Below are positions 1-7,145 of a DNA stretch of 8,189 nt, one piece after another (position 1 is the first letter of the stretch; each line of letters begins with the position of its first letter). Under the pieces are notes generated by a model. It searched no databases, was not told the origin of the DNA, and saw nothing but the letters and a program-made list of their open reading frames with translations. Source of the stretch: Desulfotomaculum sp. Lineage in GTDB: Bacteria > Bacillota > Desulfotomaculia > Desulfotomaculales > Nap2-2B. The stretch is taken from the NCBI GenBank assembly GCA_003445555.1, contig DMDI01000258.1, positions 1-8,189 on the forward strand, written 5' to 3'. A program made the translations under genes and the position numbers.

Positions 1-771
1 GCCAGCAGCCTGGTTGGCGAATCCGTGCAATGTCCGGCAGATTATTACGCCAATAATGTTACCGGCAGCCTAATTTTGCTGGAGGCTATGCGGGAAGCTG
101 GCGTACCTTATCTTGTTTTTTCCTCTACGGCAGCCGTTTATGGTGAACCGGCAGAGATACCCATTCCTGAAGACCACCCTACAATACCGACCAACCCTTA
201 CGGCGCTACCAAACTGGCCCTGGAAGAAGCCTTTCCCTGGTACTATCAAGCTTATGGCTTGAGATATATTTCCCTACGGTATTTTAACGCCGCCGGCGCC
301 GACCCGGACGGGGAACTGGGAGAAGTTCATGAACCGGAAACCCACCTCATCCCGCTGGTTTTAAAAACCGCTTTAGGACAAATACCAGAGATAAAAATAT
401 TTGGCCGTGATTACCCTACCCCGGACGGAACCTGCGTAAGGGATTACATTCACGTTACCGATTTGGCCCAGGCGCATATTCTGGCCTTGGAAGCACTGGC
501 CGGGGGAGCAGTTCCCTCCGTTTACAACCTGGGTAACGGTAATGGGTATTCAGTGCTGGAAGTCGTTCAGGCAACAGAAAAAGTGGTGCGCAGCCCCTTA
601 TCTAAAGTATTTACCAGGCGACGGGATGGGGACCCGGCCGTCCTGGTGGCCGGCGCGGAAAAAATTAAAAAGGGGCTTCACTGGAAGCCTTGCTACAGCG
701 ACCTGCAAACAATTATTGAAACTGCCTGGCGGTGGCACCAGAAAAACCCGCTGGGTTACCCTAAAAATTAA
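1..771 (+). CDS. galE: UDP-glucose 4-epimerase, 5'-truncated by window edge
   Basis: Interconverts UDP-glucose and UDP-galactose (in some members also the N-acetyl forms) in the cytoplasm, supplying sugar nucleotides for surface glycans. The reading frame is open from base 1, so 256 residues are visible; family members are about 330 residues, so the NAD-binding GxxGxxG Rossmann start lies outside the window. Visible SDR hallmarks, numbered in the fragment: the VGES segment (5-8), SSTAAVYG with the catalytic Ser/Thr (41-48), YGATK with catalytic Tyr67 and Lys71, the YFNAAGADP stretch (94-102), and the RRDGDPA C-terminal substrate loop (207-213). The Ser42-Tyr67 spacing equals that of E. coli GalE (S124-Y149). 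The position matching E. coli Tyr299 is Leu215, which may widen substrate range (inference). The first ATG in the frame, at 25, is internal and not the start. It precedes glycosyltransferase genes on the same strand, which fits a glycan cluster. Family assignment is secure; exact substrate is not. Confidence 0.95.
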   Translation, partial: ASSLVGESVQCPADYYANNVTGSLILLEAMREAGVPYLVFSSTAAVYGEPAEIPIPEDHPTIPTNPYGATKLALEEAFPWYYQAYGLRYISLRYFNAAGADPDGELGEVHEPETHLIPLVLKTALGQIPEIKIFGRDYPTPDGTCVRDYIHVTDLAQAHILALEALAGGAVPSVYNLGNGNGYSVLEVVQATEKVVRSPLSKVFTRRRDGDPAVLVAGAEKIKKGLHWKPCYSDLQTIIETAWRWHQKNPLGYPKN

Positions 772-851
772 TTTGGTTACGCTAAGCATTAATATTAGGA
801 ACGTTTATTCACTTCAACGCTATTATATTCCAAGTCATATCCAAAAAGATT

Positions 852-858
852 GAGGGAG
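852..858 (+). promoter_or_regulatory. Ribosome binding site that sets the GT4 start
   Basis: GAGGGAG lies 9 bases before the TTG at 868. The in-frame TTG at 850 would overlap this site and has no purine-rich box of its own, so 868 is the better start. Confidence 0.75.
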
Positions 859-867
859 AAAATTTCC

Positions 868-2049
868 TTGCCGTTTATAGAAAATGCTGGTATTACCAAG
901 AATAGCAAGCGTCCCGTGATTTTGTACGTAATAACCCAAGGGGTTTTAGGCGGGGCGCAAAACCATGTTTTTCATTTAGCCACGGGTCTTCAAGGTAAAA
1001 TAGAGGCGCACGTGGCCATAGGTAAACAAGGCCCCTTAGGGGAGAAATTAATAGAAAAGGGCGTTAACGTATCTTACCTTCCTTCTTTAATAAGAGCCGT
1101 ATCTCCTCTTAAAGATGTTCAAGGTTTAAGAGAACTAATTAATTTGATAAAAAAAATAAAACCTGATTTAATAACTACCCATTCAAGTAAAGCAGGTATA
1201 ACAGGGCGTTTGGCTGCTCGTCTAACCGGTGTCCCGGCCACCTTCACCGCCCACGGCTGGGCTTTTACGGAAGGGGTAGCCGGGCCGAAAAAAAACCTTT
1301 ATGTTTGGGCCGAGCAAATTGCGGCCCGGTGGACCGAAAAAATAATTTGCGTCTCTGAATACGACCGGCAACTGGCCATTAGATTAAGGGTGGGCCATCC
1401 CTCCCGGTTAATTACCATTCATAACGGTATACCTTTAACTAACGCTAAATATTTTGCCCAACCAGGAAATAATAAGCCGGTACGCTTAATTATGGTGGCG
1501 CGTTTTTCCCCGCCAAAGGATTATAAATTGCTTTTAGAAGCTTTAAGCCGGTTAAAAGGAAATGCTTGGGAGGCTTTACTTATTGGCGACGGGCCATGCT
1601 TAAACCAGAACAAGGAGTACGCGCAAAAACTTGGCCTAACGGAAAAGGTTAAATTTTTAGGCTCTCGTCTAGACGTGGCCGGATTACTGGTCCAGGCCCA
1701 TATTTTTGTGCTTGCCTCTAATTGGGAGGGCTTTCCCATAACTATTCTTGAAGCAATGCGGGCCGGTTTACCGGTGGTGGCCTCCCAGGTAGGCGGAGTA
1801 GAAGAAGCGGTGGTAGATGAGCAAACAGGGTTTCTTGTTCCCCGGGGTAAGGCTGAAGTTTTAAAAGAACGCCTGCAAATATTAATTGATAACCCGGACC
1901 TGCGGGCTCAAATGGGCCAAAGGGGACAAGAAATATTTAGAAATAATTTTACTTTAACTCCTATGCTGGAAAAGACCTGGCGGGTCTACCAGGAAATACT
2001 ATCGTTACATAAAGTAGAAAAAAAAAATTTGGGGCGTAAATTATGTTAA
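868..2049 (+). CDS. Family 4 glycosyltransferase (GT-B fold)
   Basis: Probably a retaining glycosyltransferase that adds a sugar from a nucleotide donor to a lipid-linked glycan on the cytoplasmic face of the membrane. Starting at TTG 868 it has 393 residues, normal for the family. The N-terminal acceptor domain shows the GGAQNHV glycine loop (about 28-34), a THSSKAGITGR segment (104-114) and TAHGWAF (127-133), typical of capsule/exopolysaccharide GT4 enzymes of the CapM/EpsD type. The C-terminal domain has VARFSPPKD (210-218), LIGDGP (238-243), and the E-x7-E donor-site motif in EGFPITILE (Glu287 and Glu295). No signal peptide or membrane helix is evident. The gap to galE is 96 bases and to the next gene 61 bases, with no terminator in either, so co-transcription is likely. 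Base composition changes sharply inside the gene, AT-rich up to about 1200 and GC-rich after. Family is secure; donor, acceptor and linkage cannot be read from sequence. Confidence 0.92.
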   Translation: MPFIENAGITKNSKRPVILYVITQGVLGGAQNHVFHLATGLQGKIEAHVAIGKQGPLGEKLIEKGVNVSYLPSLIRAVSPLKDVQGLRELINLIKKIKPDLITTHSSKAGITGRLAARLTGVPATFTAHGWAFTEGVAGPKKNLYVWAEQIAARWTEKIICVSEYDRQLAIRLRVGHPSRLITIHNGIPLTNAKYFAQPGNNKPVRLIMVARFSPPKDYKLLLEALSRLKGNAWEALLIGDGPCLNQNKEYAQKLGLTEKVKFLGSRLDVAGLLVQAHIFVLASNWEGFPITILEAMRAGLPVVASQVGGVEEAVVDEQTGFLVPRGKAEVLKERLQILIDNPDLRAQMGQRGQEIFRNNFTLTPMLEKTWRVYQEILSLHKVEKKNLGRKLC

Positions 2050-2096
2050 AATATTTAAAGACTTTGGTAAGGTAAACACTATATTTTTCATTTTTT

Positions 2097-2101
2097 AGGG
2101 G
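2097..2101 (+). promoter_or_regulatory. Ribosome binding site for the sugar transferase
   Basis: AGGGG sits 9 bases upstream of the TTG at 2111. No in-frame ATG occurs nearby with a comparable site; the first internal Met (residue 14) falls inside the first membrane helix. Confidence 0.6.
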
Positions 2102-2110
2102 TAGAAGATA

Positions 2111-3520
2111 TTGCCTTTCCGGATTTTTAAGTCAATTTTTATTTATTTAATGGCTTTTGGGGACCTGGTTTTAATTATAGGAGGCTTTTTTGCCGCCTTC
2201 AAGTTTCGTTTTTCAGGCCAGGTGCCCGGGGTTAACTGGGAGCCTTTTATTCAAATAACGCCCTGGGTTTGCCTGGCCACTTTAATCCTTTTTTCCGGTC
2301 TGGGTTTATACCCGCTTCGTCAGCATGAATTTACCGCCTTAATACGGCGGGTAATTACCGGAATATTAGCGATATTTATATCCACCATAGCCATTACCTT
2401 CTGGGTTCGGGGTTTTGCCTTTCCCCGCAGCGTGTTTGTCCTGGCTATGCCTATTCAGGTATTATTAGTATGCGCCTGGCGGTATTTTTGCTGGCATCTC
2501 CAAAGATGGCTATACGGCCGAAAAAAGGTCCTGGTAGTTGGGTCCCCTGCGGAGGTAATGAAGTTTTTAGGCAAACCCTTTGATTTGCCCCGGGGTTGGT
2601 TTGAAGTTAGGGATCTCCTTGCCCCGGAAGATTTAGGCCGGTTGCCGTCCCTGTTACCCTCAATGGATGCTGTTTTGATAGCGCCTTCCCTTTCGCGTAC
2701 ATATAAAGCTGATGTTTTATCGGCTTGTTTAAAGGCAAGACGGGAAGTCTATTTAATCCCGGATCTTTATGATATTATGTTAAGCCACGGCAGCTTGCAG
2801 CAGTTAAATGACTTGCCTGTGGTCGAGATACAGGAGCTTTGTCTTTCCTGGCCGCAAAAAATAACCAAGCGAACGTTTGATCTGGCCGTAAGCGGGGCCG
2901 GCCTGGTTCTTGGCTCGCTCTTATTCCTGGGGTGTGCCCTGGCGGTGACGTTCACTTCTCCTGGACCGGTATTTTATACTCAAGAGCGCGTTGGTTACCG
3001 CGGCCGCCCTTTTTTACTTTATAAATTTCGCACCATGGTCAGGGACGCTGAAAAGATAACCGGCCCGATATTAGCTAAGGAAAATGACCCCCGCATTACT
3101 CCGGTGGGACGTATTTTACGCGCCAGCCGTCTGGACGAATTACCCCAGTTAATTAATGTGTTAAAAGGAAATATGAGTATTGTGGGTCCCCGGCCCGAAA
3201 GGCCTTATTTTATTAATCAGTTTATTAAGGAAACGTCCAATTATCACTACCGGCATTTAGTAAAACCGGGTTTAACCGGCCTGGCTCAGGTTTATAGTAA
3301 ATATTCTACCTCAGCGGTGGACAAGCTGCGCTACGACCTTTACTATATCCGTAACTATTCTTTATGGCTGGACTTAAAGATTATTTTGCAAACGATTCCT
3401 TTGGTCTTGGGAGGAGAAGGCTCGCAAGGCGAAAAGGAGCAAACCGACCCCGAAAAACAAGAGGCTATTCATACTTTGGTAAACAGTATTAACCAAACAG
3501 CTTCCGGAAAAGAAGGTTAG
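2111..3520 (+). CDS. Polyprenyl glycosylphosphotransferase (initiating sugar transferase, large WbaP/CpsE type)
   Basis: Starts glycan assembly by moving a sugar-1-phosphate from a UDP-sugar to undecaprenyl phosphate at the inner face of the cytoplasmic membrane. The 469-residue protein has the full long-form layout: four predicted membrane helices (about 10-31, 46-68, 83-100, 105-123), a Rossmann-like cytoplasmic domain with weak conservation (about 138-240), then the catalytic bacterial sugar transferase domain (PF02397) from about 252. That domain opens with a hydrophobic re-entrant helix (256-281) and carries SPGPVFYTQERVG (283-295), KFRTM (305-309), the Asp342-Glu343 catalytic pair in LDELPQ, GPRPE (359-363) and PGLTGLAQV (386-394). 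In the best-studied homologue, PglC, the equivalent Asp-Glu pair forms the phosphosugar-enzyme intermediate. A polar tail rich in Glu, Gln and Lys (about 435-469) follows and is not part of the core. Large enzymes of this kind often use glucose or galactose phosphate, which would fit the nearby galE, but substrate is inference. It starts with TTG. Confidence 0.95.
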   Translation: MPFRIFKSIFIYLMAFGDLVLIIGGFFAAFKFRFSGQVPGVNWEPFIQITPWVCLATLILFSGLGLYPLRQHEFTALIRRVITGILAIFISTIAITFWVRGFAFPRSVFVLAMPIQVLLVCAWRYFCWHLQRWLYGRKKVLVVGSPAEVMKFLGKPFDLPRGWFEVRDLLAPEDLGRLPSLLPSMDAVLIAPSLSRTYKADVLSACLKARREVYLIPDLYDIMLSHGSLQQLNDLPVVEIQELCLSWPQKITKRTFDLAVSGAGLVLGSLLFLGCALAVTFTSPGPVFYTQERVGYRGRPFLLYKFRTMVRDAEKITGPILAKENDPRITPVGRILRASRLDELPQLINVLKGNMSIVGPRPERPYFINQFIKETSNYHYRHLVKPGLTGLAQVYSKYSTSAVDKLRYDLYYIRNYSLWLDLKIILQTIPLVLGGEGSQGEKEQTDPEKQEAIHTLVNSINQTASGKEG

Positions 3521-3541
3521 CCAGAAAAATTCTATTATTTT

Positions 3542-3568
3542 GCAGGAAATAACGTCTCTATGTCGAAT
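3542..3568 (+). promoter_or_regulatory. Putative sigma-H (Spo0H) promoter for the O-antigen ligase gene
   Basis: The -35 element GCAGGAAAT (3542-3550) and -10 element GTCGAAT (3562-3568) match the Bacillus sigma-H consensus RNAGGAWWW and RNNGAAT at every defined position, with an 11-base spacer inside the known 11-12 range. The site lies in the 116-base gap before the TTG at 3637, giving an expected transcript start near 3575 and a leader of about 60 bases. Sigma-H drives entry into stationary phase and sporulation in endospore formers, so the downstream gene may be induced then. This is a sequence match only; no expression evidence is available. Confidence 0.72.
3561..3567 (+). promoter_or_regulatory. 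Possible Spo0A box overlapping the -10 element
   Basis: TGTCGAA is the exact core of the 0A box bound by phosphorylated Spo0A. It overlaps the -10 element of the sigma-H-type promoter, a position where a bound regulator would usually repress. It is a single 7-base match and shares most of its bases with the promoter element, so it may be only a by-product of the -10 sequence. Confidence 0.35.
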
Positions 3569-3595
3569 ATTCTTAACCTGATGGAGAATAGCGTT

Positions 3596-3614
3596 CTGGT
3601 TTGGTAAAAACCAG
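3596..3614 (+). promoter_or_regulatory. Leader hairpin just upstream of the ligase ribosome binding site
   Basis: CTGGTTT (3596-3602) and AAACCAG (3608-3614) form a 7-base-pair stem with a 5-base loop, GGTAA. It ends 8 bases before the Shine-Dalgarno box at 3623. No U-run follows, so it is not a normal intrinsic terminator of the upstream gene. It could influence translation or transcript stability, or be chance. Confidence 0.4.
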
Positions 3615-3622
3615 GCTAGTTT

Positions 3623-3628
3623 AAGGAG
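3623..3628 (+). promoter_or_regulatory. Ribosome binding site that sets the ligase start
   Basis: AAGGAG is 8 bases before the TTG at 3637. The in-frame GTG at 3628 overlaps this box and would have no site of its own, so the longer reading by three residues is unlikely. Confidence 0.8.
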
Positions 3629-3636
3629 TGTTTTTA

Positions 3637-6126
3637 TTGACCGAAAAATTGAATACCGGACAAATTACCGTACCCAAGCCGTGGCACTACCAGTTGGCTT
3701 TCTGGGGTGTAGTGCTATTATTGTTTTTACCGCCGTTTTACCGGGGGCTTTTTTTTGCTGCCGAACAACAAAAGGCCCTTATTTTAGCGGTAGTTATCTT
3801 CTGGTTTGTATGTTTATGGAAATATACGCGCCGGGATTATGCTTTTTTAACTCATCCCTTGGATTATTTTATCCTGGCCCTGCCGGTAATTTACGTCATC
3901 GCGGCTTTTAATGCCGTAAACTATGGCTTGGCGGTAGATGAAGTGGTGAAAAATATCCTTTATTTCCTGACCTACTGGGTAATCTTTCAACTGGTAACCG
4001 AGGAGATTGATATCTCCAGGTTTTTGCACGTAATCTACCTGGCGGCGATCGGGGTAGCCTTGGCTGGTTTGGCCACGGCCACCGGTATAGTCAATATTAA
4101 AGACGGTTTTTTAGGCGGCCGGATTTATTCCTCTTTTCAATACCCTAACGCTTTAGCCAGCTACTTGGCGGCCGCAGGTTTTTTAGGTCTATTTTTCTGG
4201 CAAAAAAACGGTCCGCTAAGTCTAGGTTCAACCATTACGGATAAAGCGCTTTTAAAAATAGTGCCGGAATGGTTATTAAAGCTAAAACCTTACGGCTACC
4301 TTTACGCCACGGCCAATTTTTTCCTCCTGGCCGTGCTCTTTGGTACTAAATCCCGCGGCGGCCTGCTGGTAACCGGGGTGGTATTCATCCTCTACCTGAT
4401 TGGTCTAACCTGGCAAAAACGCCTCCCGGCTTTGGTCCACGTCTTAATTACTGGTGCTTTAGGCTTCCTGGCGGTGGATAAATTTATTTCCGCGGCTACG
4501 GCTAGACAAATGGAAATGGCCTGGCTATGGATTTTTATAGGACTGGTTATAGTTTTAGTTATCCAGGCCGCTTATAATTTTTTGCTGACCCGTAAAATTA
4601 TTTCCTGGGATAAAGAGCGGCGCCAAACAAACCGAGCCTTAATGGGACTTGTCGCGGCCGTCCTTGTAGCCGGCGGAGTTATTATAGCCGTAAACCCTGC
4701 CTTTTTACCCCAAATTTTTTCCTTTGAATATTTACGTAACGCTTTCGAGCGTTTTTATTTTGTTACGGATGCCCTGGCCATGCTTAAAGAAAGGCCCGTC
4801 CTTGGTTGGGGAGGAGGCGGCTGGGAAGAAGCCTACCACTCTTTCCAACGTTATCTATATAATTCCAATGAGGTCCATAGTTATTATTTTCAGGTAGCCG
4901 TGGAAACCGGCCTCTTGGGGTTACTGGCCGTGGTTGGCCTTTGGGCCGCTTTCCTTTGGAGCGGCTGGCGCTCCTACCGCGCGGCGGCTTCTGGCGGCCC
5001 GCGGCAAACGCTAATTTGGACAATGCTAGCTGCAGCAGTAGCTATTGGAGCTCACGCCTTAATTGACTTTGACCTTTCCCTATCCGCGCTGACGCTAAGT
5101 TTATATACGCTTTTTGCTTGTACCCGGGCCGCTTACGGTCTGCCGGAAACAGCAAAAAGCCATCAGGAAAGCCCAGCCCTCAGTCAAGGGGCCAAAAAAA
5201 ATAAAGCTGTTAAAGCAACCACCCAGCCAACCGGTAAAAAACAAAAAAAGAAACATAAAAAAAAGAATTTACCTGCCGCCAACCAACCGCAAAAAATTCT
5301 TCCTCCAAACCCGGCCTGGTTGGCTGTACTTTCCGTAATCACCCTTTTAATATTTTTTCTGGGGATAACTTTAGTTTCAGCCAGCAGTTACGTCCTAACC
5401 GCTGAAGACGCCATAGGAAAGCAAAATGTTAACCAAGGATTGACCTATCTGAAAAAGGCCGCGGCTTACAATCCTTTTAGCGCCGAATACCATAACCATT
5501 TAATGCGCTTATACTTAAGCCTGGGACGCTACGAGCAGGCTGTTACGGAGGCTCGTCAGGCCACAGCCCGCAGCCGGTACAGTGCGGCCCAAAAGGCTGA
5601 TTTATCTTCGGCCTATTTATCGGCCGGTAAATATGATGAGGCCATAAAGTACGCCCAAACCGCCCTAGCCGCAGCCCATTACCAGATTGTTTGGTACGAA
5701 AACCTGGCTAATGTATGCGCCACGGCCGGTCGAAACGAGTTAATTGCCGGCAATAAGCAAACCGCCGGCCGTTACCTGAGACAAGCCGTTAAGGTGCCGG
5801 AACTTATACAAAATAGGGTAAAGGCACTAAACGAATACGAAAGAAAAATGTGGCGAGACGGTCCAATGCTTGCTCCAACCCCTCGCCTAAATTTATCTAC
5901 CGGACAGGCCAAGTATTTCCTTGGTAACTGGCAAAAGGCGGAGCAAGATCTGCAAACCGCCACCGCAGATGAACAATCAAAAGGAGAGGCTTTCTTCTGG
6001 CTGGCTTTAGTAAAAGAAAAACAAGGTAAAGGACAAGAAGCAAAAGCGCTGATTGAAAAGGCCGCGGCCGTTAATAAAGCTTATAATGATGCCTTTAAAC
6101 AATTTAAATCGTTACCGACCTTGTAG
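3637..6126 (+). CDS. O-antigen ligase/polymerase-like membrane protein (Wzy_C) with C-terminal TPR domain
   Basis: Likely polymerises lipid-linked glycan units or transfers the finished glycan to an acceptor at the outer face of the membrane. From TTG 3637 it has 829 residues. About 14 hydrophobic helices span residues 18-498. The SRGGLLV segment (239-245) carries the Arg conserved in WaaL-type ligases, and a large loop before helix 12 holds RPVLGWGGGGW (386-396) and the NEVHSYY motif with the likely key His414, as in the PF04932 domain. Next comes a Lys-rich linker (about 520-545), another helix (about 560-584), and TPR-like helix pairs (about 590-720 and again 755-817), for example YLSAGKYDEAIKYA. 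Counting helices puts the Arg and His loops outside, the basic linker inside and the TPR part outside, which is self-consistent. Fusions of this kind occur in Clostridia, where no LPS is expected, so the product may be a wall, S-layer or exopolysaccharide glycan. Ligase and polymerase cannot be separated by sequence alone. Confidence 0.88.
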   Translation: MTEKLNTGQITVPKPWHYQLAFWGVVLLLFLPPFYRGLFFAAEQQKALILAVVIFWFVCLWKYTRRDYAFLTHPLDYFILALPVIYVIAAFNAVNYGLAVDEVVKNILYFLTYWVIFQLVTEEIDISRFLHVIYLAAIGVALAGLATATGIVNIKDGFLGGRIYSSFQYPNALASYLAAAGFLGLFFWQKNGPLSLGSTITDKALLKIVPEWLLKLKPYGYLYATANFFLLAVLFGTKSRGGLLVTGVVFILYLIGLTWQKRLPALVHVLITGALGFLAVDKFISAATARQMEMAWLWIFIGLVIVLVIQAAYNFLLTRKIISWDKERRQTNRALMGLVAAVLVAGGVIIAVNPAFLPQIFSFEYLRNAFERFYFVTDALAMLKERPVLGWGGGGWEEAYHSFQRYLYNSNEVHSYYFQVAVETGLLGLLAVVGLWAAFLWSGWRSYRAAASGGPRQTLIWTMLAAAVAIGAHALIDFDLSLSALTLSLYTLFACTRAAYGLPETAKSHQESPALSQGAKKNKAVKATTQPTGKKQKKKHKKKNLPAANQPQKILPPNPAWLAVLSVITLLIFFLGITLVSASSYVLTAEDAIGKQNVNQGLTYLKKAAAYNPFSAEYHNHLMRLYLSLGRYEQAVTEARQATARSRYSAAQKADLSSAYLSAGKYDEAIKYAQTALAAAHYQIVWYENLANVCATAGRNELIAGNKQTAGRYLRQAVKVPELIQNRVKALNEYERKMWRDGPMLAPTPRLNLSTGQAKYFLGNWQKAEQDLQTATADEQSKGEAFFWLALVKEKQGKGQEAKALIEKAAAVNKAYNDAFKQFKSLPTL

Positions 6127-6160
6127 ACTAAAAGGCATTGTAATTATTACTACAAATACA
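6127..6160. other. Short convergent gap without a clear terminator
   Basis: The ligase gene and the methyltransferase gene end 34 bases apart on opposite strands. The only symmetric sequence is an AT-rich palindrome, GTAATTATTAC (6140-6150), which has no GC stem or U-run. Transcripts from both sides may overlap. Confidence 0.5.
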
Positions 6161-7099
6161 TTACCCACGTAAGGCTGTAATTATATGCCGGTCACTCACC
6201 TCTTTTAGTTCTAAATCCTTAAATCCGGCATCAGTAAGCCAGGTAACATATTCTTCCCACGTCCACGTCCCCCCGGTTTCTGTGTTCACCAGCATGTTTA
6301 CGGCAAACACGGCGGCAAAAGGATGGCGGTCCCGCACAAAATCCACTGCGGCAATTCGCCCTCCCGGAACTAACACGGCAGATACTTGCTTAAAAAGTAG
6401 CCGGTTTTCCTTTTCTCCGTAAATATGACATATACTCCCTAAAAAAGCCAGGTGAAAGGGGCCTTCGGGCAAACCCACGGTAAAGTCTCCTGCCACCAGG
6501 TGAATGTTCTCGTCAGGAGCTAAGGAAGATTGTGCCATGGCCGCTACTTCAGGAAGATCTAGTACGGTTACTGCAGCACCTAAAGCAGCAAAGGCCCTAG
6601 CGTGAACAAGAGGTCCACCGCCTATATCCAGCACCCGTGCTTCAGGGGGTAAACCGGTCAAGCAAAATTGGGCTATAGCCTTGGCGCCATCCTTTGCTCT
6701 CCTGCTCATGGCCTCAATGAAGTAACGGCGCTCAGCGGTAGATCGGTTGTCCCTGGCCGGCCGCCCACTTTGGATTACTTGAGACAACTTGATCCAACTT
6801 TTAATTAGTCCGTAACTATGCATAAAAGCAAAGCCGTCATAGTTGACACTATCCGGCCGGTAAAACATTTCTTCCGCTCTGGAAGAAAGACGGTATTTAT
6901 TTCCTTCGATTCGTTCCAGGTAATCCAGGGATACCAAGGCTTCCGCCACCGTCCATACGGCCCGGCGGTCGGCTTTTAAATTTTGCGCCAATTCTAACGC
7001 GCCCAGTGTCTGTTGGTGTAAGGCTTTAAAAATTCCCGCCTCTACTGCCCCGCCCACTAACAATAATTCAAGAGGAGCCTGAAGTGATTCCTTTTCCAT
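6161..7099 (-). CDS. SAM-dependent O-methyltransferase-like protein with N-terminal dimerisation domain
   Basis: Predicted cytoplasmic class I methyltransferase using S-adenosylmethionine; substrate unknown. The 312-residue protein has an N-terminal winged-helix/dimerisation part (about 5-80, with LELLLVGGAVEAGIF and a following helix-turn-helix-like stretch), a helical linker (90-145), and a Rossmann methyltransferase core. Motif I is VLDIGGG (156-162), the acidic end of the second strand is VLDLPEV (179-185), GDF is at 204-206, and VPGGRIAAVDFV (244-255) matches the later core strands. His225 in the ICHIYGE segment sits near where plant-type O-methyltransferases carry their catalytic His. 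This is the PF00891 layout seen in acetylserotonin-type and polyketide or quinone O-methyltransferases. ATG at 7099 is preferred to the TTG at 7102 because AGGA lies 8 bases before it. It follows the thioredoxin gene by 46 bases with no terminator, so the two are probably one transcript. A small-molecule target is likely, but this is inference. Confidence 0.85.
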   Translation of the reverse strand: MEKESLQAPLELLLVGGAVEAGIFKALHQQTLGALELAQNLKADRRAVWTVAEALVSLDYLERIEGNKYRLSSRAEEMFYRPDSVNYDGFAFMHSYGLIKSWIKLSQVIQSGRPARDNRSTAERRYFIEAMSRRAKDGAKAIAQFCLTGLPPEARVLDIGGGPLVHARAFAALGAAVTVLDLPEVAAMAQSSLAPDENIHLVAGDFTVGLPEGPFHLAFLGSICHIYGEKENRLLFKQVSAVLVPGGRIAAVDFVRDRHPFAAVFAVNMLVNTETGGTWTWEEYVTWLTDAGFKDLELKEVSDRHIITALRG

Positions 7100-7145
7100 C
7101 AAGTTTATCCTTTTATTTATTTAATCTTTATCTTTTTCATAAATT

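Noticed and set aside
850..867. Longer glycosyltransferase start at TTG 850
   Set aside because: It overlaps the GAGGGAG box that serves TTG 868 and lacks its own ribosome binding site.
772..867. Possible promoter in the gap after galE
   Set aside because: Only loose TTCACT/TATTAT-like hexamers at poor spacing; not better than chance in AT-rich DNA.
3628..3636. Longer ligase start at GTG 3628
   Set aside because: It overlaps the AAGGAG box; TTG 3637 is at ideal distance from it.
4784..5023. 79-codon reverse-strand reading frame within the ligase gene
   Set aside because: Opposite strand of a well-supported coding region; its product is Arg/Pro-rich with no family features and no ribosome binding site.
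5114..5338. 74-codon +1-frame reading frame over the Lys-rich linker
   Set aside because: Composition is an echo of the A-rich linker, there is no ribosome binding site, and the main frame continues intact through it.
6140..6150. Palindrome GTAATTATTAC as terminator of the convergent genes
   Set aside because: All but two bases are A or T, there is a one-base loop, and no U-run follows.
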